Positions 20,464 to 28,953 of a stretch of 64,000 nucleotides of DNA are shown piece after piece (positions within the stretch are counted from its first letter, which is position 1; each line of letters starts with the position of its first letter). Origin of the DNA: Microbacterium schleiferi (GTDB taxonomy: Bacteria; Actinomycetota; Actinomycetes; Actinomycetales; Microbacteriaceae); assembly GCF_015565955.1 (NCBI RefSeq), contig NZ_CP064760.1, positions 2,542,001-2,606,000 of the forward strand, in the 5' to 3' direction. The position numbers and the translations under genes were made by a program. Below the pieces are notes generated by a model. It saw only the letters and a program-made list of their open reading frames with translations, searched no databases and had not been told where the DNA came from.

Positions 20464-21035
20464 GCTCCGCAGACGCCATCACCGGCAGCATCCCCGCATC
20501 GGCCGATAATCTCCCGGCCACCGTGTTCGAAGCGACCGCACACAACGCTGACCGTGCCTTCGAAGCGGCGATCACCCCGCTCGTTCCCCTCCTACTGCGC
20601 TACTTCACGCGCCGCGTCACACCCGCCGACGACGCAGCCGACTGCACGTCGGAAACGCTTCTGGCCCTGTGGCGCCACCGCTCACGGCTGCCACAGTCCG
20701 AGGAAGAACGCCGCGCGTGGGCTTACGGGATCGCCCGAAAGGTGCTCGCCAACCACCAGCGTGGCCGCGTCCGACGCGCAATCGCAGACGATGCACTTCG
20801 CGCCGCGGCAGCCGTACCGGTTGCCCCCGTGCCCGATGAAGCCTTCACGGCCGCGGAGGCACTCACTCTGCTCACACCGCGTGACCAGGAACTGGTGCGC
20901 CTCGTCGTGTGGGAGGAACTCTCCGTCGCGGATGCCGGCCGAGCGCTCGGCATCCGCCCGGGAACAGCACGAACCCGCTACTCACGGGCACTCAGCCGGC
21001 TCCGCGAGACATACGCGATCCTCGACCAGTCCTGA
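20460..21035 (+). CDS. ECF-type RNA polymerase sigma factor
   Basis: 191 residues. Region 2 covers about residues 40-80 (LLRYFTRRVTPADDAADCTSETLLALW). Region 4 has the helix-turn-helix ELSVADAGRALGIRPGTART at about 150-170. It directs RNA polymerase to a small stress or envelope regulon; the target promoter is not identified. The GTG start overlaps the stop of the preceding membrane protein. The order partner-then-sigma is the reverse of the usual sigma-then-anti-sigma order. Confidence 0.88.
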   Translation: MSSADAITGSIPASADNLPATVFEATAHNADRAFEAAITPLVPLLLRYFTRRVTPADDAADCTSETLLALWRHRSRLPQSEEERRAWAYGIARKVLANHQRGRVRRAIADDALRAAAAVPVAPVPDEAFTAAEALTLLTPRDQELVRLVVWEELSVADAGRALGIRPGTARTRYSRALSRLRETYAILDQS

Positions 21036-21064
21036 CCGTCTCGCCCGCGCCACGTGGCAAGAAC

Positions 21065-21328
21065 CTAGGACTCCGACCTGATCCGCTCTGGCTGGTTGCC
21101 GCTCGTCGTGGAGTTGGTCCGACGCCCCGCAGTCAGCCAGAGCGCGGGGCCGACGACCGGAACGAAGAGGATCAGGAGGGCCCAGAGCAGCAGCAGTCCG
21201 GCCGGCAGCCGCCCGGCGGAGCGGACAAGCGCAATCAGCGCCACGACTGTCAGCGCGAGGGCAACGGCCGCGATCGCCGACCACGCGATGTCATATGCGG
21301 CGGGGAGGAGCGGATTGTGCGCGGCCAT
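21065..21328 (-). CDS. Small PLDc_N-domain membrane protein
   Basis: 87 residues with two membrane helices separated by a short loop (AYDIAWSAIAAVALALTVVA and LPAGLLLLWALLILFVPVVG). The second ends in PVVGPALWLTAGRR, the mark of the phospholipase D-like N-terminal domain (PLDc_N, PF13396), which also occurs alone in many actinobacterial proteins of unknown role. The ATG at 21328 has no ribosome site but TAGGTT lies 6 nt upstream (21335-21340), so it is probably leaderless. Confidence 0.8.
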   Translation of the reverse strand: MAAHNPLLPAAYDIAWSAIAAVALALTVVALIALVRSAGRLPAGLLLLWALLILFVPVVGPALWLTAGRRTNSTTSGNQPERIRSES

Positions 21329-21353
21329 GCCTCGAACCTAGCCCGTTCCCGCG

Positions 21354-21761
21354 TCAGCGCTGCGCGTCGCGCGGCGGATTGTGCATGAACTCGATGCGGA
21401 TGCCGTTGGCGTCCTCGACGAAGGATGCGTAGTAGCGGTCGGTGAACCGTGGATAGGTCTTCGGGTCGCGCACGGGCGTCCAGCCGGCGCCGACTGCGAT
21501 CTCGTGGAGGCGGTCGACCTCGTCTCGGGAGGCCACCGCAAACGCCAGATGCTGCCAGCCGACCCGGCCGTGGCGGTGCGGACCCGTACCGGGCTCGCGC
21601 GCCGGGTAGAAGATGAGCTCGGACTCGCCCGGGCACGTCCAGAACACGATGCTGTCGGCATCCGATCGGGTGTACCCGAGCGCGAGCAGCACGGGCTCGA
21701 ACTGGCTCGCCGCGGCGGGGACATCGTCGACAGTCAGGGCGATGTGGTCAAGCAGCGGCAT
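21354..21761 (-). CDS. VOC family protein (glyoxalase/dioxygenase fold)
   Basis: 135 residues with two beta-alpha-beta-beta-beta units of the vicinal oxygen chelate fold. Possible metal residues are the H in LDHIALTVDD, the H in WQHLAFAV, and the E in IRIEFMHNPP. The reaction is unknown. The ATG at 21761 has GGGAGG 7 nt upstream, and the gene starts 2 nt after the DUF2200 gene, so the two form an operon. Confidence 0.85.
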   Translation of the reverse strand: MPLLDHIALTVDDVPAAASQFEPVLLALGYTRSDADSIVFWTCPGESELIFYPAREPGTGPHRHGRVGWQHLAFAVASRDEVDRLHEIAVGAGWTPVRDPKTYPRFTDRYYASFVEDANGIRIEFMHNPPRDAQR

Positions 21762-21763
21762 GA

Positions 21764-22108
21764 TCACGCCTCCCGGAGGATCTTCGACATCGCCTTGCCC
21801 TTGGCGAGTTCGTCGATGAGCTTGTCGAGGTATCGGATCTTCTGCATCAACGGATCCTCGATCTCTTCGACACGCACACCGCACACGACGCCGGTGATCG
21901 CCGAGACACGAGGGTTGAGCTCGGCATCCGCAAAGAACTCCTCGAACGTCGTCTGCTCGTCGCGGTGGCGCTCCAGCTCGCCCTCGTCGAAGCCGGTGAG
22001 CCACTCGATGATCTCGTCGACCTCCGCCTTCGTGCGTCCTTTGCGTTCGGCCTTCGCGACATAGAGGGGGTAGACCGAGGCGAAACTCGTCGTGAAGATG
22101 CGGTGCAT
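21764..22108 (-). CDS. DUF2200 family protein
   Basis: 114 residues with the typical family opening [20 protein letters not shown] and the conserved [12 protein letters not shown] and [20 protein letters not shown]. The function is unknown; homologues are common small cytosolic proteins. The ATG at 22108 lies exactly 6 nt after TACGAT (22115-22120 on the minus strand), consistent with a leaderless transcript that also carries the VOC gene. Confidence 0.85.
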   Translation of the reverse strand: MHRIFTTSFASVYPLYVAKAERKGRTKAEVDEIIEWLTGFDEGELERHRDEQTTFEEFFADAELNPRVSAITGVVCGVRVEEIEDPLMQKIRYLDKLIDELAKGKAMSKILREA

Positions 22109-22129
22109 GGTCAGATCGTAGACGCTCGG

Positions 22130-23217
22130 CTACCGGCGTCCCGAGGAGAAGACGACGGGAACGCCGAGCCATTCCCCGAGGTCGCGAATCTCTGCATCCA
22201 CCATCTCCCGCTCCTCGTCGTCGAACGGGATCAGTTCATGGACCGCCGCCACGACGAGGCTCTCCTTCTTCTTGTCGAGCTCGGCATCCAGCAGACCGGC
22301 AAAGCGGTCACCGATGAGAATCGGATACACGAAGTAGCCGTAGATGCGCTGCGCCTTCGGCTTGAACTGTTCGAGGATGAACTCGAAGTCGAACAGTTCC
22401 ACAAGCCGCGGCCGGTCGGTGAGCATCCGGTCGTAGGGGTTGAGGATCGCGACCCGACCCCCGGATCGTCATCGAGCGCGGCGAGCGCCTCAGGATCGAC
22501 GCGCCACCTCCATGCACTGCCCTCCACCTCGGCAGATTCGCCGACGGTTCCGACGGGCGTCCACGACGACTTCTGCCGCGCAATCCCCGCTGCTTGCAGG
22601 CGTCGCTCCTGAAGACGGAGTTCGGCTTCCTCGACCGACACGACGCCAGCATCCTTGCCGTACAGCCGCTCCCCGAGATCCCAGACCCGCAGTCTGCCCT
22701 CGCGACCGACAACGGCCACCTCGCCCAGAACACCGAGCAGTTCCAGCATCCGCGGTACCTGATTCGAGCCGTACCAGCCGCTTTCGGTGCCGCGCTGCAC
22801 GACGCTGGTGTCGGGGATCGCGGATGCCAGCAGCGGCCCCTCCGCGCGAAGTCGCGCGATGACATCACGACGGAACGCGTCGTTCGCGGCAAGGTACTCG
22901 CGCGAGGCGGCCCGCAGCTGTCGCGCACGCATCAGGGGGACCATGTGCGGCATGAGGCTCGAGGCGTAGAAGTGGCCGTCGAACTCAAACAGCGTCCGAT
23001 CGTCTTCGACCGCCTTCTTCAGCTGGCCGGGTTCGTAGCCCCACCCGATGCGAGACCAGAACGCCGCCTGTTCGGCGGTTGTGATCGTCGCTGTCGGATC
23101 GATCTTGATACTGCCGAGCTGCTCGGCGACTTCGACGACATCGCCTGGACGGTCGGCATCCAGCAACTGGGCACGCACCGCGATCCGGCGCGCCTCGTCC
23201 CGACTGAGGCGATGCAT
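22130..23217 (-). CDS. AlkZ/YcaQ-like winged-helix protein (HTH_42), frameshifted as read
   Basis: Family PF06224 includes the DNA glycosylases AlkZ and YcaQ that unhook interstrand crosslinks and remove bulky alkyl adducts. The first frame runs from ATG 23217 to about 22460. The second ends at 22130 with the family C-terminus (LVELFDFEFILEQFKPKAQR). One extra base in the C5 run at 22458-22462 joins them through DDPGGRVAILNPYDRML, giving 362 residues. Residues 38-40 are KID, at the place where AlkZ and YcaQ carry the catalytic QxQ or QxD, so activity is uncertain. TACGCT sits 6 nt before the ATG (23224-23229), indicating a leaderless start. The break is probably a sequencing error. Confidence 0.83.
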
Positions 23218-23308
23218 GTCGCGAGCGTACTCCGCGCCGCCGACATCATCGTCCCTCGTCACGATCGCGAGCACCGCCCTCCTCGGGGGCACGAGCGCCG
23301 CGGCGGGC

Positions 23309-23725
23309 TCAGTGAGCGCCGAGAACCATGTACTTCTCCGGCGAGCGCACGCCCTCGAATCCGAACTGCGCGTACAGACCATGAGCGTCAGCTGTGGCAA
23401 GCATCACCCGGCGCACGCCGAGCGGTTCGACATCTGCGACCACGCCGGCCATGAGCGTCTTTCCGACACCGCTGCCTCGGACCTCGGGAGAGACGAACAC
23501 ATCGCACAACCAGGCAAAGGTTGCGCCATCCGTCACGATCCGCGCGTATCCCAGCTGCGCACCGGTCTCGGTGTCGTAGACGCCGTAGTTGCGAGAGTTA
23601 TCGATCGCGACATCCTGCTGCTCGCGCGTGCGGCCCCGGGCCCAGTACGACAGGTCGCTCAGCCAGTGGTGAACCGTGACCCGATCAACTCGACGGGGAT
23701 CGGCGGAGAACTCGTAGGTGGACAC
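23309..23725 (-). CDS. GNAT family N-acetyltransferase
   Basis: 138 residues. The acetyl-CoA motif A reads VFVSPEVRGSGVGKTLM, followed by LYAQFGFEGV. It resembles single-domain GNAT proteins with a C-terminal SPEKYM end. The substrate is unknown. The GTG at 23725 has GGGGAG 9 nt upstream; GAGAAT also lies 6 nt upstream, so a leaderless start cannot be excluded. It starts about 70 bp after the transporter gene to its right on the same strand. Confidence 0.85.
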   Translation of the reverse strand: MSTYEFSADPRRVDRVTVHHWLSDLSYWARGRTREQQDVAIDNSRNYGVYDTETGAQLGYARIVTDGATFAWLCDVFVSPEVRGSGVGKTLMAGVVADVEPLGVRRVMLATADAHGLYAQFGFEGVRSPEKYMVLGAH

Positions 23726-23793
23726 GGGGATATTCTCCCCGAACCCGCCTCGCGGATGAGCCCGGGCCGCACCGCCCGCCGGGCGGATCTGCG

Positions 23794-24714
23794 TCAGTGC
23801 GCAGCCTCGGGCTCGCGCTGAGCCCGCGCGAGCAACCGAACACCCCAGATCGCGCCTGCCCCGGCGATCGCGAAGACGACGAAGCTCCACGCGGGCGCTC
23901 CCGCTGCCTCATTCAGCAGCAGGATGCCGAGAGCCACGGCGACGCACGGATCGACCACGGTGAGCCCGGCCACGACTGTCTGCGGGTTGTTGTTGGTGTG
24001 AGCGGTCTGCACGAAGTAGATGGAGAGCGCACCGGCCACGCCGATACCGACGACGCAGGCGATCGTGAGGAGATTGGTGTTGTCCAGACCCAGGTTGTCG
24101 GAGTGCAACGCCGTCTGGATGCGTAGCAGCACCGTCTTGCCCAGCGTCGCCACGAATGCGGCATACAGGCCACCCAAGAGCACGTAGGCGAATGCCGGCG
24201 TGCCGCGGCGCCGTGTGAACAGCAATCCGACGAAGGTGACCAGCAGCACCGAGAGCAGGACGATCAGAACGGCGATCAACTCGCGGTCACTGATCGCTTT
24301 CTGCACGCTCACGGAAGCGGCGACCGAAACGAAGACGGTCAGGCTTCCCACACAGAGCACGATCGCGAGGATCTCGCGGAGGTTCGGCGCCTGGCGGGTG
24401 ACGATCGCCGTGAGGATCGACGCAAAGACGAGCGCCACCACGCCGACCGGTTGCACCACGATGAGCGGCGCAAACGCGAGGGCTGCCAGCTGCGCGAGGA
24501 TCGCCACGCCGAACACGACCGACCCCGCAAGCCAGACGGGGGTGCGTAGCAACGAGAGAATCTGCGAGACCCCGAGCCCGGCTTGGTGCGCCTGCGGGCG
24601 GGAGGCGACGCCGCGGGCTTGGAGAAAGTTGCCGACGGTGAGCAGGGCAGCCGAGACCACCGCGAGGGCGATACCGATGACGGGGAAGGACTCGAGGGTC
24701 GTCGACGTGTTCAC
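23794..24714 (-). CDS. DMT/NIPA-like membrane transporter
   Basis: 306 residues with nine or ten hydrophobic helices. The opening VSAALLTVGNFLQARGV resembles NIPA-type proteins of the drug/metabolite transporter superfamily, some of which move magnesium. VQPVGVVALVFA and a second-half repeat (ALSIYFVQTAHTNNNPQTVV) support the fold. The substrate is unknown. The start is a GTG at 24714 with GGGGGAG 4-5 nt upstream. Confidence 0.78.
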   Translation of the reverse strand: MNTSTTLESFPVIGIALAVVSAALLTVGNFLQARGVASRPQAHQAGLGVSQILSLLRTPVWLAGSVVFGVAILAQLAALAFAPLIVVQPVGVVALVFASILTAIVTRQAPNLREILAIVLCVGSLTVFVSVAASVSVQKAISDRELIAVLIVLLSVLLVTFVGLLFTRRRGTPAFAYVLLGGLYAAFVATLGKTVLLRIQTALHSDNLGLDNTNLLTIACVVGIGVAGALSIYFVQTAHTNNNPQTVVAGLTVVDPCVAVALGILLLNEAAGAPAWSFVVFAIAGAGAIWGVRLLARAQREPEAAH

Positions 24715-24810
24715 GAGTCTCCCCCTCTCGGCTGTCCGCGGCGCACGCCGCGTGGCTCCCGTTCGCCCACAGTATTACGCCACTGGCGGCGAACGGCATT
24801 CCGGCGGCCG

Positions 24811-25409
24811 TCAGCGCACGGCCGATTCTTCTCGCAGAGCGCTCGCAACAGCCTCGCCGTGCTCCATGCGAGCCCGGCCTGCCCACCCCAGCAGCCACAC
24901 CATCAACACCAGCTCACCGACGAAGGTCGCCATTGCCACGGAGAGCCCGAGTTCGACGGCGAGCGCCGTCAGCGTCCCGTCGATGACGTATCCAAGTCCG
25001 GCGATGCCGACCAGCACCCCGATCCACCGGGGAATCGCTCCCCGACGAATGCGGTGGCTCCCACGAGAACGAGGTGAACCCCGAACACGAACAGTCCGAG
25101 CTGCCAGATGGCCGCGAAAAGTGCCTCGTCAGAGGCACTCACGAGAATGCCAGCGGCTGCCACGAGCACGGCCGCATAGGTGATGCGCAGGACCACCGCG
25201 GTCCAGGCAAGGAGCGCACCCGCTCCTGAGAGGAAGGGATAGAGCCCGAGCGCGATGACGACGTCGAGTATCGCGACGACGGTGAAGATGAGCGCGGCGA
25301 TGCCGAGCGCACCGGCGGGAAGCGCTGCCCCGGCAGCCATCGGCCCGAGCACCGTCATCATCGCCAGAGCGACACCAACCACCAGCGCGGTTCTTCGTTG
25401 AGTGGACAT
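24811..25409 (-). CDS. DUF4386-like membrane protein, frameshifted as read
   Basis: Small integral membrane protein of about six helices, similar to DUF4386 proteins; the function is unknown. The first frame starts at ATG 25409 (AAGGAG, 5 nt spacing) and loses the reading at ATAFVGE. Adding one base to the C4 run at 25040-25043 gives FVGGAIPRWIGVLVGIAG and continues to the stop at 24811, 199 residues in all. It is divergent from a TetR gene. The shared intergenic region carries a long palindrome, so this gene is the probable target of the regulator. The break is probably a sequencing error. Confidence 0.75.
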
Positions 25410-25426
25410 GAGATCTCCTTGTGTTC

Positions 25427-25461
25427 GTACGTTGTACCGTACAGCGTACAGTACAACGTAC
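25427..25461. promoter_or_regulatory. Palindromic operator between DUF4386 and TetR genes
   Basis: Perfect inverted repeat of 11-bp arms, GTACGTTGTAC and GTACAACGTAC, with a 13-bp centre that itself contains GTAC-rich symmetry. The minus-strand TATAGT (25460-25465) is a likely -10 for the DUF4386 gene. On the plus strand TAGACT at 25480-25485 ends 6 nt before the TetR GTG. Location and symmetry fit TetR autoregulation. Confidence 0.75.
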
Positions 25462-25491
25462 TATAGCGACCATGCGGCGTAGACTGCCCGC

Positions 25492-26169
25492 GTGACGTCT
25501 CCCCCCGCCCGCGCGCCGCGTAACACTCTCAGCCGCGATCGCATCATCGCCGCCGCGAAGAAGATCGCGGATGACGAGGGGCTCGATGCGGTCACGATCC
25601 GTCGCATCGCCGCAGAGCTCGGCGTCAAAGCGATGGCCGTGTACCACCACGTCACAAACAAAGACGAGATCCTCGACGAGCTGATCGATCTGGTCTTCAG
25701 CGAGGTTGAGGCTCCGGCAATCTCCGGGCCATGGCGAGACGAGCTGGCGCGCCGGTGCCGGTCGATGCGGGAGGCCCTCCGCCGCCACCCCTGGGCCGTC
25801 GGCCTCATGGAGACGAGGGGAACCCCGGGCCCCGCGAATCTCGCCGGGCACGAAGCCGTTCTCGGCGTGCTGCGCGCAGCAGGCTTCTCCATCCCAGCGA
25901 CCGCCCATGCGTTCGCCATCCTCGATGCGTTCGTCTACGGGTTCGTCCTCCAGGAGACCATGCTCGACATCGTCGAGATCACCGAGATCGCCCCAGATTT
26001 CGCCGCCGCCATCAACCCCGCGCTCTTTCCACACCTCGCGGAAATAACCACGCAGCATGTCATGTCCGACGGCTACCGCTTCGCCGACTCTTTCGAGGTT
26101 GGCCTCACCCTCACCCTCGACGGCATCGGCCGCCTCCTCGACCCCGGGGAACTCGCAGCGCCCGCGTGA
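25492..26169 (+). CDS. TetR/AcrR family transcriptional regulator
   Basis: 225 residues. N-terminal helix-turn-helix TIRRIAAELGVKAMAVYHHV at about 36-55, then a TetR_C-type ligand domain (about 90-215) similar to tetracycline-repressor-class C-termini. It probably represses itself and the divergent DUF4386 membrane protein through the palindrome in the gap; the ligand is unknown. The GTG at 25492 lacks a Shine-Dalgarno but lies exactly 6 nt after TAGACT, indicating a leaderless mRNA. Confidence 0.9.
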   Translation: MTSPPARAPRNTLSRDRIIAAAKKIADDEGLDAVTIRRIAAELGVKAMAVYHHVTNKDEILDELIDLVFSEVEAPAISGPWRDELARRCRSMREALRRHPWAVGLMETRGTPGPANLAGHEAVLGVLRAAGFSIPATAHAFAILDAFVYGFVLQETMLDIVEITEIAPDFAAAINPALFPHLAEITTQHVMSDGYRFADSFEVGLTLTLDGIGRLLDPGELAAPA

Positions 26170-26210
26170 GTTCGCTGCCGTACGCGCCCGGGTCGGCCCT
26201 CCTCAGCGCT

Positions 26211-26240
26211 GTCGACCATTTATACCCCCAGGGGTATCAT
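26211..26240 (+). promoter_or_regulatory. Leaderless promoter with embedded CsoR/CstR-type operator
   Basis: The -10 TATCAT (26235-26240) ends 6 nt before the ATG at 26247, and a weak -35 TCGACC lies at 26212-26217. Between and overlapping them is ATACCCCCAGGGGTAT (26222-26237), with 7-bp arms ATACCCC/GGGGTAT around CA. This G/C-tract inverted repeat is the form bound by CsoR/CstR/RcnR-family repressors (copper, persulfide or nickel sensing). No such regulator gene is in the window. Confidence 0.6.
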
Positions 26241-26246
26241 GAGAGC

Positions 26247-27310
26247 ATGAATACCCCGTCCGGCAGTCCTCTCGCGACACTGCACCCCGCGTGGGGTGCG
26301 GTTCTGATGACCCTCTCCGGGGCATCCCTCCTGGCCCTGCGGGACCCCCTCGCAGCAACGGATGTCGATACCGCAGCGGGTCTCGTTCTCTTGGTGCTCG
26401 CCGAACTCGTCGGCGCCGGACTGACGGTGGCCTCGCTGGCGCGACTGGCGCGGCATCCGGCGGCATTTCGCGCCGACCTCGACAACCCGGGTATCGGAGC
26501 GATGATCGCGTCGTGGCCGGCGGGGCTCATGGTTCTCGCGCTCGCGGCCCTCGAGGCGGGGACGTCCGGTGCCGCCGACGGGACCACGGCGCTCGTCACG
26601 GCGATGATCCTCTTCGTCCCGGGCCTGCTGGGCACTCTCGCGCTCGGGTACATGTTCTACTCGCGGGTGATCGGTATCGCTGACGTTCCGCTTCCCGCCA
26701 TGTCGGGCAACTGGTTCGTCCCCGTCGTGCCCCTGGTGCTGGTGCCGAGCATTCTCGTGCGCGCGCTCGCGTTGGGCTTGGGAGGCGACCCCGCGCAGTG
26801 GACCTTCGCAGCACTGGCCGGATGGGGAATCGGCTTCGGGCTCTTCCTGCTCCTGGCGGCGATCATCGGCAGCCGTCTGCTGCTTGCCGCCCCGCCGCCA
26901 CCGCATCTCGCGCCGAGCTGGTGGGTGTGGCTCGCGCCACTGGGAGCCGGCGGGCTCGGCGTCATCGCCCTGGCCCGCATGGGATCCTCCGTGGAGGCAG
27001 TCTCGGGCTTGGCCGCGGTCGCAGTCCCCTGGCGAGCATCATGTGGGCGTTCGCCGCCTGGTGGATGCTGCTGGCGATCCGTGTGCTCTTCCGGGAGCGC
27101 CGGAGTCTGCACTTTCACATCGGCTGGTGGGGCTTCGGATTCCCGACCGCGGCCTTCGCGACCCTCACCCTGGAAGTCGGCCGGCTCTGGGCGATCGCGT
27201 GGCTCACACCGGTCGTCATCGCACTGTGGATTGCGCTCCTGCTCCTGATCGTCTGGCTCGCGTACAAGACGGTCCGCGGTGCCGTCGACGGCTCGTTATG
27301 GCGACGCTGA
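26247..27310 (+). CDS. TDT/SLAC1-family anion transporter, frameshifted as read
   Basis: Tellurite-resistance/dicarboxylate transporter fold with ten helices; the superfamily includes TehA, plant SLAC1 and the yeast sulfite pump Ssu1. The first frame runs from ATG 26247 to SGLAAVAVP. One extra C in the C4 run at 27026-27029 continues as LASIMWAFAAWWMLL to the stop at 27310, giving 354 residues. Family features include HPAWGAVLMTLSG near the N-terminus and HIGWWGFGFPTAAFA near the C-terminus. The substrate is not fixed by sequence. The operator just upstream suggests a link to copper or reactive sulfur. It ends directly against the convergent ABC gene. The break is probably a sequencing error. 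Confidence 0.85.
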
Positions 27311-28025
27311 TCACTCGGATGCCGCGGCCTGCGGATGTGGCATCCGCGCGGTGAGCACGCCGTCGTGGATCTCGAGCACCCGGTCGGCGCGCGCCACGAT
27401 CGACGGGTCGTGAGTCGAAAGCAGGACCGCGACACCGTCCTCGTGCGCGATCGAGACGATGAGTTCGATCATCGCCTCGGCCGTGTGTGAATCGAGCTGA
27501 CCCGTCGGTTCGTCGGCCAGCAGCACTCGCGGGGATGCCGCCAAAGCTCGCGCGATCGCGACGCGCTGGCGCTGCCCACCGGAGAGCTCTGCCGGGCGCT
27601 GGCTGGCGTGTCCGTCCAGACCCACCCGCTCGAGCAGCATCCGTACCCGCTCGTCACGAACGAGAGGCTCGGCACGCGCGATCCGCAGCGGAATCTCCAC
27701 GTTCTCGGCGGCGGTGAGTGCGTCAAGCAGACCGAACGACTGAAAGATGAAGGCGACGTCCTCGCGCCTCAGGCGGTCGAGTTCGCGCTCCGAGGCATCC
27801 GTGATGACGACGTCTCCGACCCGCGCGGAACCACTCGAGGCCGCCTCGATGCCGCCGAGCACGTGCAAGAGAGTGGTCTTTCCCGCACCCGAGGGGCCGA
27901 TGAGCACGACCAGCTCTCCCGGATAGAGCTTCAAAGACGCATCCACAAGCGCATGGACGTCGCCGGCAGGGGTGACATGGGTCACCGAGAGATCGGATGC
28001 GGTCACGACGGCATCCGCGAAGCGC

Positions 28026-28033
<8 letters not shown>
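27311..28033 (-). CDS. ABC transporter ATP-binding protein (MacB/LolD type)
   Basis: 240 residues. Walker A GPSGAGKTT, Q-loop FIFQSFGLLD, signature LSGGQRQR, Walker B VLLADEPTGQLD and the H-loop THDPS are all intact. It powers FtsX-like permeases that extrude or release lipid-linked molecules rather than importing solutes. It overlaps the preceding ATPase gene by 8 nt and is the last gene of a four-gene exporter operon. It shares the boundary at 27310/27311 with the convergent TDT gene. Confidence 0.92.
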
Positions 28034-28952
<919 letters not shown>

Positions 28953-28953
28953 G

